A stretch of 64,000 nucleotides of DNA from Avichristensenella sp031549905 (GTDB taxonomy: Bacteria; Bacillota; Clostridia; Christensenellales; Aristaeellaceae), in NCBI GenBank assembly GCA_031549905.1, contig JAVBPC010000012.1:1-64000 (forward strand), given 5' to 3'. Shown here piece after piece: positions 24,807 to 34,615 of the stretch (positions are counted from its first letter, which is position 1; every line of letters begins with the position of its first letter). The translations under genes and the position numbers were made by a program. Under the pieces are notes generated by a model. The model saw only the letters and a program-made list of their open reading frames with translations. It did not search any database and was not told the origin of the DNA.

Positions 24807-26387
24807 ATGAAAGCAAGAGGTCTTTTTCTCGTCCTCGCGGTTTGCCTGATAAGCCTTCTCTGCCTTGCTCCCGCCTTTGCAGCAGACGAAGGGTTTATTG
24901 AAGTGACGACACCCAGCGGTCCTGTGCGCGGCATCCTGCAGGATGGGATCAGCATCTACAAGGGCATTCCCTACGCCGCCCCGCCGGAGCGGTTTGCCCC
25001 GCCTGAAGATGTGATCCCCTGGAATGAAACGCTTGACTGCACCGAGTTCGGCCCTGTCGCCATACAGACAAGGGGCGCGGAGACGCAGCCCATGTCCGAG
25101 GATTGCCTGACGCTGAACATCTGGACACCTGCGAAAAGCGCGGATGAAAAGCTGCCGGTGTATGTGTGGATACACGGCGGCGGGTTTGCGCAAGGCGCCG
25201 GCTCCGATGCGTTTTACGAAGGCACCGCCTTTGCCAAGGATGGCATTGTGTTCATCTCCATCAACTACCGGCTGAACGCACTGGGCTTCTTTGCCAGCCA
25301 GGAAACATATGACCAGTACGGCACCACCGGCAACTGGGGCTTTCTTGATCAGATCAAGGCCCTGGAGTGGGTACAGCAGAATGTGGAAGCCTTTGGCGGC
25401 GACCCGGATCAGATAACCGTGGGCGGAGAATCAGCCGGCTCGTACTCCACCTCCATGCTGGTGCAAAGCCCACTCGCTAAGGGGCTGTTCCGGCGCGCCA
25501 TCATGGAAAGCGGCAGCATGCTGGGCACGCCCGGCAACACCCAATACACGCTCGGGAAGCTTGAGCGCACGATCGAGGTTGGGCGCATGATGGCCTACAC
25601 ATTTGGCGCGGATGACAGCCCGGAAGGCCTGGCGAAGCTGCGCGCGGCGGATGCCGATGTTTTCGCCCAAATGTGCCCGCTGACCCTTGATTTTACGGCG
25701 ATTCCCGCCTTCATGATCACACCAGTGTTTGACGGGTATGTGCTGCCTGAAAACATATATGATGGGCTAGTTGCGGGCAATGTGAACGATGTGGATCTGC
25801 TGTGGGGTTTCAACGCGAATGAGGGCTCCATGTTCATCCCGGCGGGCAAAACGCCCAAGCAGTACCAAGCGCTGGCAAGCAAAATGTTTGGCTTTGACAA
25901 CGCCGCCGCCATCCTTTCACGCTTCCCCGTAGATGCGGAGCATGACGCCACGGCGCGGTGCCGCCAGATACTGTCCCACGGTATGTTCAGCACCGTCATG
26001 AAGCCGTATGGGGACGCGCTGGCCAAAAAGGGCAACAATGTGTACGCCTACTACTTCACCTATGTCAGCGCGCAGAACGCCGCAACCGGAGTAGGCGCCA
26101 CCCACGCCAGCGAGATCGCCTACGCGTTTGGCAACCTGCCGCAGGATGCTACCGAGGAAGAAAAGGCGCTGTCGGCGGAAATGCACGCGCGCTTCGTCAA
26201 CTTTATCAAAACCGGCAATCCGAACAACGGCGCGCTGCCCACCGCTGTGGAATGGCCCGCGTACGATGCGGAATCGCCCAAGGTTCTGGTGCTTGATACT
26301 GAACTTTCCGCGATGGAAATGCCCGGCCTTTCCGATATGGAGTTTATGGGAAATATTATGTTCGGCGAAGGTGGGTGTTTCTTCTAA
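24807..26387 (+). CDS. Secreted type-B carboxylesterase
   Basis: A 526-residue alpha/beta-hydrolase of the carboxylesterase/para-nitrobenzyl esterase family, hydrolysing carboxylic esters. The signal peptide (to about APAFAAD) has no lipobox, so it should be released or periplasm-like. The oxyanion-hole segment is HGGGFAQG near 118, nucleophile Ser is in GGESAGS near 209, acid Glu in NANEGSM near 338 and His in ATHASEIAYAFG near 433. AGGGG lies 9 nt before ATG. It has its own promoter and terminator, so it is probably monocistronic. It may deacylate plant or host glycans, as such enzymes do elsewhere; this is not shown here. Confidence 0.92.
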   Translation: MKARGLFLVLAVCLISLLCLAPAFAADEGFIEVTTPSGPVRGILQDGISIYKGIPYAAPPERFAPPEDVIPWNETLDCTEFGPVAIQTRGAETQPMSEDCLTLNIWTPAKSADEKLPVYVWIHGGGFAQGAGSDAFYEGTAFAKDGIVFISINYRLNALGFFASQETYDQYGTTGNWGFLDQIKALEWVQQNVEAFGGDPDQITVGGESAGSYSTSMLVQSPLAKGLFRRAIMESGSMLGTPGNTQYTLGKLERTIEVGRMMAYTFGADDSPEGLAKLRAADADVFAQMCPLTLDFTAIPAFMITPVFDGYVLPENIYDGLVAGNVNDVDLLWGFNANEGSMFIPAGKTPKQYQALASKMFGFDNAAAILSRFPVDAEHDATARCRQILSHGMFSTVMKPYGDALAKKGNNVYAYYFTYVSAQNAATGVGATHASEIAYAFGNLPQDATEEEKALSAEMHARFVNFIKTGNPNNGALPTAVEWPAYDAESPKVLVLDTELSAMEMPGLSDMEFMGNIMFGEGGCFF

Positions 26388-26409
26388 AACCGGAACGATG
26401 CCAAAGAAA

Positions 26410-26437
26410 AGAACCTGCGTCCCCGCAGGTTCTTTTT
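26410..26437 (+). terminator. Intrinsic terminator between convergent genes
   Basis: A 10-bp perfect stem (26410-26419 with 26424-26433), a 4-nt loop and a T-run. The opposite strand has a CTTTTCTTT tail, so it could also serve the minus-strand gene ending at 26456. Confidence 0.9.
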
Positions 26438-26455
26438 CGCATTCAGAATGCACCG

Positions 26456-28432
26456 TTATCCGATTACGATGATCTCGCTGTCGTCTTCCGTTTCGCCATC
26501 CATTTCAATGGCCGCATCATCAGAGGCAATCGCCTCTTCCTGCTTTTCGCCAATCCACACATAGGGCATCGCGTAACCCCAGTTCAGGTTGTGGATGTTG
26601 TCGTACCCCTGAATATCACCCGCATAGAAATCGAAATACATGTTAGAGTACAGCGGAATCACCGGCAGCTTCTCCACCCAGGCCCTCTGGAAATCCAGCC
26701 AGCGCTGTATGTACAGCAGCTGATCCAGCGCGCTCGTCTTGCGCATCGCTTCCGCAAGCTCCATCAGTTCTTCATCCTGAAGGCCCGATGTGTTGATAAC
26801 ACCCTGGTACGCGTCATCGGTATGGTATTCATAATACGGATCGAACGTTTGCAAGAAGTCGCTGGCAATAAAGAACATGTCAAAATCTTGCCTGTCTTCT
26901 TCGCGGTAGAAATACGTCAGCACCTGGGTAAACGGCATCTCCGTCACGGACAGTTCAAAGCCCGCGCTTGCCATCGAAGGTTCGATCACTTCCCTGATCA
27001 GGCTGGTCGTCTGGTTCGCCGTCTTTGCCCAGCGGATGGTCAGCGCCTCCAGCCCGTTTGCGCCGCTGCGGTACCTGACGCCATCGGTATACGGTTTCCC
27101 CTGCGCATTCAGGTTCCATCCGGCGGAAGCGAGCGTCTCTTTCGCCGCCTCAATATCAAACGGGATGCTCAGCGTTTCCAGCTCGTCGGCAACGATTAGC
27201 CCGCTTTCTCCGTTCGCATCGTCCGGCGCGTCATAAGCGGTCATCCATTGTCCCATGCCATAATACGCGTGAACCGGCATCGAATAGGGCGATACCGCGG
27301 CGATGATGGCATCCTTGTCGATGCACTGCGCCAGCGCCTTGCGCACGGCCGCATCCGCCGTAATGCCCTTCTCGCACGCCAGCGCCAAATATGCCAGGCC
27401 GCTGCGCGCATAGTTCTGCATTTGAAGTTCCGACCCGGATGTCCTCAGCTGCATGCCTGCTTTGATGGCCGCACCGTTGAGCAGCTCGCTTATAAGATTG
27501 ATCTCACCGCTTTTCAGCATATCCATCGCGGTTTCGTTCTCCACCTTGCGCAGCGTCACGCGCTCCACCTGCGGCAGGGTGCCTTCAAAGTTCCCGATAT
27601 ACGCCGGATTTACCACAAGCGAAACGACGCCGGTTTCCAAATCGTAGGATTCCAGCTGGTAAGGCCCGCTGGTCACGCGCGGGTTGAACAGATACCCGGT
27701 TTGCGGGTCCAGCAATGTCTTTTCCAGCAGCGCCTTTGAAAAATCGCCGCTGATGTAGCAGCCTTCCCCGTCATCGGCAATGTCGCACCCGGGCGCGATA
27801 ACATGCATCGGGTACGGCGTGATATCAAGCAGGGCAATGCCGTAGAAATACGGCAGGTACATAGGATCAACTTCCAGCGAGAATGTATCATCCGAGATCA
27901 TCCGCACACCGCGAAGCCCCCGGCTAGCCCCCGTGATGTAATCTTCATAACCCAGGAAATGGGAAAGCCCGTGCGGAACGCCGCCCAGTTCCGCGATGTA
28001 AGGCGAGCCGGACAGCAGCAGGGAGAAGATATAGTCCTTTGCCGTGATGGGCGTGCCGTCATTGTATGTCAGGTCCACCATCAGGCTCAGGGTATATTTT
28101 CTGTGCTCGTCGCCTTCCCCTTCGGATCTTACCGCCGCAAGCACCATGCCGTCAAAAATGTTGGTTTCTTCGCGCGTATACACCACCGTATTGTAGCCGT
28201 GCAGCAGCGCGCGGATGGAAAGATCGGCGGCATTGCTGCCCCACATATTGGTGGCAAAAAAACCCGAGGGTGCGGTAAGCATACCCACGTTGACAGCCGT
28301 TCCCGGCTGAACCTCCGTGATGGTTTCCACGGTGTTCGGCCTTTCCAGCATGATGATGGACCGCTCCGCAACAGACACCCCGCACACGCACAGCATCGCC
28401 GCCGCAAGAACCAGCGCAACCATTCTCTTCAT
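26456..28432 (-). CDS. Orphan peptide ABC transporter substrate-binding protein (SBP family 5)
   Basis: A 658-residue exported binding protein of the OppA family. The signal peptide (MKRMVALVLAAAMLCVCGVS, cut near VAER) has two Cys but neither is in a lipobox context. Family landmarks are LTYNDGTPITAKDYIFSLLL and RKALAQCIDKDAII. The acidic tail (DGETEDDSEIIVIG) is unusual. No permease or ATPase gene is adjacent, so it must rely on a transporter elsewhere or act as a sensor ligand-binding protein. AGGGGAT precedes the ATG closely. Confidence 0.88.
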   Translation of the reverse strand: MKRMVALVLAAAMLCVCGVSVAERSIIMLERPNTVETITEVQPGTAVNVGMLTAPSGFFATNMWGSNAADLSIRALLHGYNTVVYTREETNIFDGMVLAAVRSEGEGDEHRKYTLSLMVDLTYNDGTPITAKDYIFSLLLSGSPYIAELGGVPHGLSHFLGYEDYITGASRGLRGVRMISDDTFSLEVDPMYLPYFYGIALLDITPYPMHVIAPGCDIADDGEGCYISGDFSKALLEKTLLDPQTGYLFNPRVTSGPYQLESYDLETGVVSLVVNPAYIGNFEGTLPQVERVTLRKVENETAMDMLKSGEINLISELLNGAAIKAGMQLRTSGSELQMQNYARSGLAYLALACEKGITADAAVRKALAQCIDKDAIIAAVSPYSMPVHAYYGMGQWMTAYDAPDDANGESGLIVADELETLSIPFDIEAAKETLASAGWNLNAQGKPYTDGVRYRSGANGLEALTIRWAKTANQTTSLIREVIEPSMASAGFELSVTEMPFTQVLTYFYREEDRQDFDMFFIASDFLQTFDPYYEYHTDDAYQGVINTSGLQDEELMELAEAMRKTSALDQLLYIQRWLDFQRAWVEKLPVIPLYSNMYFDFYAGDIQGYDNIHNLNWGYAMPYVWIGEKQEEAIASDDAAIEMDGETEDDSEIIVIG

Positions 28433-28456
28433 ATCCCCTATGCTCCTTCCAGCACA

Positions 28457-28483
28457 AAAAGCCGGGAGTAAAACCCGGCTTTT
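28457..28483 (-). terminator. Intrinsic terminator after the surface-protein gene
   Basis: A perfect 10-bp stem (28457-28466 with 28474-28483) around a 7-nt loop. The minus strand continues in TTTTTG, so it ends the long gene at 28493; it also looks usable on the other strand. Confidence 0.9.
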
Positions 28484-28492
28484 CTTTGTGGT

Positions 28493-31400
28493 TTATTCTT
28501 CCTTGTCGCCCATTGAACGGGAAGCCATACCCGCCAAGGGAACATCATCATCGTAGATGGTGAACAGCGACGGCCTTGTTCTGGTGCGCGCTTCGCCTAT
28601 CTGTTCGTTGGTGATGACCGGCGCCTCACCGGTGGTCTCCGTACGGCCGCCGTCTCCCCCATTCGGGCCCGTGGGATTGGTGGGATTGGTGGGGTCGGAC
28701 TCATCGCCCGCCTCCAGCGTTTCGGCGTCCGGTTCCACCGGGGCCGGGATGCGCGTGTACCTGACAAGAATCACATGATCCTCGCCGACATTCTCAAACA
28801 GGTACGCAGCCGCATTCGCTGTCAGTTCTGCCGCCGCCAGCGTTTTGCCGTCCACCTGGATAGATGCCAGCTGGTAGCCGTCTGCCGCCGCGTACTTCAC
28901 CAACTGATCTTCACCATGCAGTACAGATGCCGCGCCATCCGGGGTAATGGTTCCGTTTTCCACCACTGTAATGATGGAATGCGTATCCTTTTCAAACACC
29001 ACATGGATCGCATGCTCTGCCGTCACGTTTTCGAACGTGTACGATGTCGCATTCAGCTCCAGCGCTTCAGCGGAGAGCGGTTCGCCGTCCACCGTGATCC
29101 CTGCCAGGTGATACCATTCGTCCGCTTGGTACGACACCGTAATGGTTCCATCGTACGCAACGATATCGCTCGGGAACGGCGAAATGGTGCCGTTTTCGGC
29201 GGAGGTCGAAATAACATAGTCACTGGGAACGACGATTACATTGGCGGTGCCTGTCGTACCCAAGCTGCTGGTAAACACAACAGGGTATCCGCCTGGATAT
29301 CCGTTTTCCGCCGTGCTGGCCTGCGCCAGAACTCGGCTCAGGTCCGCGCCCGCGATCTCGCCGGCCCTGGGGCTATCCGCCGCACCGTCGTCAAACATCG
29401 CTATCGCGCTCATCTCACTGATAAAGCGGGCAGCGCTGTCGGCATCGGCCAGCATGGCCTCCACCTGGGAAACAGTGCGGAGAATTGAAACGGCCTCAAC
29501 CGCCTCATCCCAAATGGTTACGGGGATATCCTGTCTTCCCTCATTAAGGACGGTATCGTATGTCCAGTAAGAAACAGTGTAGGTGCCGGGGGTGCCCGCG
29601 TCTACGCCCAGCACATCGCTGACGTTGTTGCGCAGCTCCGCCTCCAAATGCTCGGCCGAAGCGTAGTCATCGCTAAGCGTAAAGCCGGCGGCCGCGCGGA
29701 TCACGGCGGCTGCGTCTGCGCCAAGGGTATTGGCACGGTAAGAGGGTACGGCCGCCACATCCGCAAACTTCGGAGCCTGCGTATCCACCACATACAAGTT
29801 GAATGGCACAACCGCCTTGCGGCCCAGGCTATCCGTCACGGTGACGGTTATCGCCTTGGCGTTGTCCGCAGTGAGGTCGCCAAGGCTGTTCTTCACCGGA
29901 AGATACGCCGTTTTATCGCTGAAATCGGATGTCTTGCTCACAATTGACACATTGGCGTGTCCAGAGCTCTCCGCAGTGATACCGGCAGCCAGCAGCGCCT
30001 CCTGGGTAAGCGAAGCCCAATTAAGCACGCCCGCGCTTGCCCCGGCTGTATCGGCATACACATCCTGCACGGATACGGTAATCGGCGCGGCAAAAACGGG
30101 ATACACCTTCACCAGCGGCTCCGTCACATAGGTTGAAGCGGTAAAGCGTGCGCCGGTTCCCTCCGGGTTCCGGTACCAGCCAATGAAGCTGATATCCTCT
30201 ATCTCCGGTGCACAGTGCAAAGACCCCGCAACGCTGTTCTTCCCAGCCGCGCTCTTAACGGTGATGCGCGAAAGCTCCGCGCTTTCCTGCGCATCGGCGT
30301 AGTATACGACGGTGTAGTCCGCCTCAAGCCACGTCGCATACAGGTCCACGCTGTTATAGACGGGCATGGAGGTGCTAAACTTCACCGGAATCCCCTTGAG
30401 CAGGATCACCCAACCGTCAAACACATTTCCGTTGTATGTGTTGCCCACCGCGTAGCTGCCCTGAGGATACTGGATATAACCGCCGGGGCGGGTGGTCAAA
30501 GTATAGAGCGGGTTCGTATCTCCCTGCTTGGTAAAGAACCGCACCGTAACGCCCGAATCCACAAACTTGGCGTACAGGGTCATGTTCCGTGTAGGCGCCG
30601 GATCGCCGGCATTCGCGGGTTGGGTATAGCCCGCATCATAGTACCAGCCCATAAACGTCGCGTTGGCCTTGGTCGCGGCGATCGTGCCAGGCACATAATC
30701 GTCTTCCGCGCCGTGCGTGCCGATTCCATCAGGAAGCGTGCCGCCTATCACAAGCGCACCTTTGGCCTCGTAGCTTGTGCCCTGGTCCCCGCCGGCGGCA
30801 AATACCTTACCGCCCATGCCGTTGAAGGTCAGGTCGTAGGACGCAAGATCGCAATAGTACGGCAGGCCATAGATCGCCTGGTTCGCGGCGTTCTTTTCGC
30901 TTCCCAAAAGATAGGCGCCGCCCTGATGATCACCGGTTTGGTTAAAGTTTGCCTGCACATAACCGGGAATAATCGCGCCAGGCCAGCCCTTCACGCCCGA
31001 TGCGTTGCCTTGCTGGTATCCGCTGGTGTATTGGAGGGCAAGCTTGTAAACAGCCCCATTGTAGGAGACGTAGCGCGCAATTGATTTGCCCACAATATGC
31101 GTAGGATCAAGCAAGCACCCTGCGACATCCCCGCTTGAGACAGTGATCGTTTCATTCAGGTTAACCCCTGTGGAGTCCAGCATCTCCAGGTAATACAACC
31201 GATAGAAATAGGTTATATCACCTTTGTACGACGCTGTCATAATCAGGTTTTTGTTTCCGTACTTGCTCGAATAATCTCCCGACCAGATATCGTACATACT
31301 TGAGCTGAATGTGGTGGTCGGCCGCTGGCTGAAAGAGTAATACGCGCCCCACAGCGAAAACGGCGTGCCGGGGTTTTTTAGGTCAATCCCGCGCGGCCAA

Positions 31401-32725
31401 ATGGACCACACGTTTTGATCCAGCTTAACATCCACTACATAGTCCGGGTTTGCCACGGCATCCACACCGACCGTATCGTCGCCAATATAGTACCTTGCCG
31501 CATTGTTGCTTGAGGTCGCGGTTCCCGAATTGAACCGGAACGTGATCTTGTAAACCTTCCGATTGTAGTACACCTTGACAATCGTCGAACCGTCGCCCAG
31601 CGCTTCTGGTTTCTCTGTTGCGCCGATATATACGAAGTGCTTGGTGAGATAAGCCCTATCCGCATTTGCCGAGTCCTTGGATATGAAAGCAAGCACATCG
31701 GATTCTTTCAGCTCGATTTCCGCGCCGGCCTCAACGCCGTCCTCCGGCTCCACCTTGCGGGAAATCTGGAACATATAATCATCGGGATTGGCCGCCGGGT
31801 TCGGCGTGCCCGCAACGTCGGGCTTCTCAATCCAATACTCGATCGTATAGCCCACCTTGTCGGTCTCCCACACCGCATAAAGGGTCAGCGAAGCATCGCC
31901 GCCGTCGTACGGCAAGCCAAAGCCTTCGTATGCCTCTTCGCCATCTTTAGCGGTGGACCAGTGCGCAAAAACATATCCCGGACGCTCGGGGTCCTCGGGC
32001 CTCTCGGGCACGATGCCATCTTCAATCAGCAGCGGCTCCACCTGGGTGCCTTCCGATACGAAGACCACCACGCGTGCGCTTGTGATATACGGGCTAAAGC
32101 GCATGTTGCCGGAAATGGGTTGGCTGAAATCATACGGAACTGCCGGGTCCGCGCTTTCGGCATACCAATGCACAAATGCCTCATCCAGCGGCAGGCCCAG
32201 CTCCGCGCCGTCAAAGGGCGCTACGCCGTCATTCGCCCGGTCCACATTGAATGCGGCTACGACATATCCGCTGCTGTTCGTAAATTCCACCAAATACCCA
32301 TCGGCAAACACGGCGGTCAGCACGATGTCGGATGTGATGGGCGTCAAAAAGTCGAACAGCTCGCCATTGTTATACCAGCCGGTAAAGTTGAGGCTGCCAT
32401 CCCCGAGCACAGGATCGGGCAGGCGCCTGACTAGTGTGTTTTCATCAACCAGTTTTTTCGTATAGCTGCCGTCCACATCGAATGTGACGGTATACTGGGG
32501 TGTATCGCTGTGCGTGCCGCCGGGTTTCAAAAGCCCGTCGCCGTCACCCTCCTCGCCCTCTGTGCCGACCTGATCAGAGATGCTCAGCACATTGGAAAGC
32601 ACGGTAAATGGGTCCGATTCCGCCACTGTTGTTGCCACCGGGGAAATAAACAGAATGAGAGCCAACAGTCCCGAAAACAGCCTGCCTTTTTTCATCACAT
32701 CTAACACTTGCCTTATCATCATCAT
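28493..32725 (-). CDS. Large secreted repeat protein (InlB/Listeria-Bacteroides repeats)
   Basis: About 1,410 residues, exported. The signal peptide core is FSGLLALILFISPVATTVAE. At least five Flg_new/InlB-B type repeats follow, recognised by endings such as FTGWYNNGE, FAHWSTAKDG, FMGWYYDAGY and FIGWYRNPEG with ...LYAVWE or ...LYATWL. Cadherin-like/bacterial-repeat segments come next, then two repeats of the form ENGTI..PDG with GITVDGEPL and IQVDGKTL. A Pro/Thr/Asn-rich linker and the ending TIYDDDVPLAGM close the protein, with no LPxTG, SLH domain or terminal helix. It is likely a surface adhesin or matrix protein. The start is uncertain: ATG 32725 (used), 32719 or 32695, none with a good ribosome site. 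Confidence 0.82.
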   Translation of the reverse strand: MMMIRQVLDVMKKGRLFSGLLALILFISPVATTVAESDPFTVLSNVLSISDQVGTEGEEGDGDGLLKPGGTHSDTPQYTVTFDVDGSYTKKLVDENTLVRRLPDPVLGDGSLNFTGWYNNGELFDFLTPITSDIVLTAVFADGYLVEFTNSSGYVVAAFNVDRANDGVAPFDGAELGLPLDEAFVHWYAESADPAVPYDFSQPISGNMRFSPYITSARVVVFVSEGTQVEPLLIEDGIVPERPEDPERPGYVFAHWSTAKDGEEAYEGFGLPYDGGDASLTLYAVWETDKVGYTIEYWIEKPDVAGTPNPAANPDDYMFQISRKVEPEDGVEAGAEIELKESDVLAFISKDSANADRAYLTKHFVYIGATEKPEALGDGSTIVKVYYNRKVYKITFRFNSGTATSSNNAARYYIGDDTVGVDAVANPDYVVDVKLDQNVWSIWPRGIDLKNPGTPFSLWGAYYSFSQRPTTTFSSSMYDIWSGDYSSKYGNKNLIMTASYKGDITYFYRLYYLEMLDSTGVNLNETITVSSGDVAGCLLDPTHIVGKSIARYVSYNGAVYKLALQYTSGYQQGNASGVKGWPGAIIPGYVQANFNQTGDHQGGAYLLGSEKNAANQAIYGLPYYCDLASYDLTFNGMGGKVFAAGGDQGTSYEAKGALVIGGTLPDGIGTHGAEDDYVPGTIAATKANATFMGWYYDAGYTQPANAGDPAPTRNMTLYAKFVDSGVTVRFFTKQGDTNPLYTLTTRPGGYIQYPQGSYAVGNTYNGNVFDGWVILLKGIPVKFSTSMPVYNSVDLYATWLEADYTVVYYADAQESAELSRITVKSAAGKNSVAGSLHCAPEIEDISFIGWYRNPEGTGARFTASTYVTEPLVKVYPVFAAPITVSVQDVYADTAGASAGVLNWASLTQEALLAAGITAESSGHANVSIVSKTSDFSDKTAYLPVKNSLGDLTADNAKAITVTVTDSLGRKAVVPFNLYVVDTQAPKFADVAAVPSYRANTLGADAAAVIRAAAGFTLSDDYASAEHLEAELRNNVSDVLGVDAGTPGTYTVSYWTYDTVLNEGRQDIPVTIWDEAVEAVSILRTVSQVEAMLADADSAARFISEMSAIAMFDDGAADSPRAGEIAGADLSRVLAQASTAENGYPGGYPVVFTSSLGTTGTANVIVVPSDYVISTSAENGTISPFPSDIVAYDGTITVSYQADEWYHLAGITVDGEPLSAEALELNATSYTFENVTAEHAIHVVFEKDTHSIITVVENGTITPDGAASVLHGEDQLVKYAAADGYQLASIQVDGKTLAAAELTANAAAYLFENVGEDHVILVRYTRIPAPVEPDAETLEAGDESDPTNPTNPTGPNGGDGGRTETTGEAPVITNEQIGEARTRTRPSLFTIYDDDVPLAGMASRSMGDKEE

Positions 32726-32749
32726 TTCCAGAAAGAACCAGGTTGTTAG

Positions 32750-32782
32750 ATCATAGCACAAAGCGGTTACAAAGCCGTTACA
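32750..32782 (-). promoter_or_regulatory. Tandem 11-bp direct repeat and -10 box before the surface-protein gene
   Basis: On the plus strand AAGCGGTTACA (32761-32771) is followed directly by AAGCCGTTACA (32772-32782), 10 of 11 bases identical. On the minus strand the pair occupies the -35 region, 5 nt before a TATGAT -10 (32755-32750). OmpR/PhoB-type regulators bind such 11-bp tandem sites. Confidence 0.55.
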
Positions 32783-32830
32783 TCCGGCATCGTAATCGCT
32801 TCTTTTCGTCCACCCATATGAAACCGGTTT

Positions 32831-34615
32831 TTATCCCGCGTCCCCGCGCGGCTGGTCGTCATCGGCAAAGCGCAGCGGTATGCGCACAACGATGCGCGTG
32901 CCCTCGCCCGGCGCGGACTCGATGTCAAACTGATAATCAGTAAGATACAGCAGGCGCAGGCGTTCCGCCACATTCACCACACCGATGTGCTCATCGGGTA
33001 AAACGCCCGGGCGGCGCACCGCATCCCGAAGCGCCGCAAGGCCCTCCGGCGGAATGCCCACGCCATCATCCACCACCGCAAGGCGCAGGATGCGAATCTT
33101 CGCGCCAGCTTCCGTGCCGGCGGAAATGCGCAGCGTGCCCCCGTCTTCCCTGGGCGAAATGCCGTGATATACGGCGTTTTCGATCAGCGGCTGCAGCAAG
33201 AGCTTTGGCATCAGCGCATCCTCGATGCCGCTTTCCAGCTCCCACTTGGCGGTAAACAGTGAGCCGTAGCGCTTTTCCAGCAACGCCGTATACATCTTGG
33301 CAAATTTCATTTCCGTAAGCACGCTGACCAGATCGGCCGATTCCAGCGAATAGCGCAGCAGCCGCGCAAGCCACACCGTCATCTGCGGCGCAGGGTGGTC
33401 ATCGCCCAGCACGCTCGCGGCGGATACGGTAATCATATTCAACGTATTAAACAGGAAATGCGGATTGATCTGCGCCTGCAGCGCGCGCATCTGCGTGCGG
33501 TTGAACAGGTCCGTGCGCTCATCCAGCGCCTTCCTCAGGCTCTGGTTTGTTTGAATGTTCTGCACAATGCGGTCAGCAAGGCGGTTGATCTCATCCCCGC
33601 TGCGCTTCTCGCCCTGCCGGTAAGACGGGTCGTCAAACAGGCCCGCAAGCCTTTGCACGGGCCCGAACGCGCTCAGGCTGAAATACAGCGCGATGCCCAC
33701 GCCGCACAGCAGCATCACGCTAATCGCCGCCACCAGCAGCGCGCGCATGGCGGACATCCTGGCCGCATAGTCCGTCAAGTTTGTAATGGATACCATGTAG
33801 TAGTCATATTCCGGCATGTACACCTGCGCGTACGCGTAGGGTGCCTCGGCATCCGCGTTCAGGATGGCCTGCGTCTCCCGCGTGCGGCTGAAATGGGCAA
33901 GCTCCGGCGCAACGGAAAGCGGTTCCAGCAGGGATTGCTTCCCGCTTCTGGCGATGACCTGCCCATCCCCCGAAATCCAGTATACGCGCTGGTATGTTCC
34001 GTCTCCGCGCTGGATCACATCCATGATGCGGCGCAGGTTCATGTTCAGCACCACCACGCCCTCGCGGGTGTGGGTGTCATCGCGCTTGAGAAGCGTCAAT
34101 ACGAACGGGTACAGGTCGTTCGCCGCGCGGATGCGCATGCCCCAGCCGCCGGGAGGGGTTTCATCCATCAATGATGCCCAGTCCGCATCCGTGAACTCGG
34201 CCAAGGGATACCGCCTGTCCACGCCGATCACCTGCCCGGTGTACGGCGCGTACAGGTATACCGAATCGATCCACGGAATCGCGTACGCGGCAAAGCGCTG
34301 CGAGGACAGGATGGTGTCATCCATCTGTGTAAATAGCCGCGTGGATACCCCGGCAAAGAAAAACCTGGATTGCGTATCCACCGACAGGTAGGCCGCCACA
34401 CGCTTGGCCTGCCTGAATGCGCCTTCCAGCGCGGCGGCGGCATTGACAGCCTCGCGCTGGTTGGCGCTGCGGAACTCCCGGTGGATGGTATCGGAGGCAT
34501 AGCGGAAGACGAACAGCGCCAGCAACCCGATCAGCAGCATGATCAGCGCCATCAGCTTTGCAAAGTTGCGCCAAATGATGCTGCGCCGCTTAGAGGTCAT
34601 CGAAGCTATCTTCAT
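32831..34615 (-). CDS. YesM-type sensor histidine kinase
   Basis: A 594-residue membrane kinase. Helix 1 lies near residues 18-40, an extracellular Cache-like sensor at 41-290, helix 2 near 291-313 (LLVAAISVMLLCGVGIALYF), then HAMP-like and His_kinase domains. The phospho-acceptor His is in INPHFLFNTLNMI, the hallmark of this family. N box LLQPLIENAVYHG and VVDDGVGIPPEGL follow. ATG 34615 has AAGGTGAT 5 nt upstream and overlaps the regulator gene by 26 nt, so translation is coupled. Such pairs usually sense extracellular sugars or peptides and control nearby transporters or glycoside hydrolases; the operon at 36142 is a candidate. Confidence 0.92.
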   Translation of the reverse strand: MKIASMTSKRRSIIWRNFAKLMALIMLLIGLLALFVFRYASDTIHREFRSANQREAVNAAAALEGAFRQAKRVAAYLSVDTQSRFFFAGVSTRLFTQMDDTILSSQRFAAYAIPWIDSVYLYAPYTGQVIGVDRRYPLAEFTDADWASLMDETPPGGWGMRIRAANDLYPFVLTLLKRDDTHTREGVVVLNMNLRRIMDVIQRGDGTYQRVYWISGDGQVIARSGKQSLLEPLSVAPELAHFSRTRETQAILNADAEAPYAYAQVYMPEYDYYMVSITNLTDYAARMSAMRALLVAAISVMLLCGVGIALYFSLSAFGPVQRLAGLFDDPSYRQGEKRSGDEINRLADRIVQNIQTNQSLRKALDERTDLFNRTQMRALQAQINPHFLFNTLNMITVSAASVLGDDHPAPQMTVWLARLLRYSLESADLVSVLTEMKFAKMYTALLEKRYGSLFTAKWELESGIEDALMPKLLLQPLIENAVYHGISPREDGGTLRISAGTEAGAKIRILRLAVVDDGVGIPPEGLAALRDAVRRPGVLPDEHIGVVNVAERLRLLYLTDYQFDIESAPGEGTRIVVRIPLRFADDDQPRGDAG

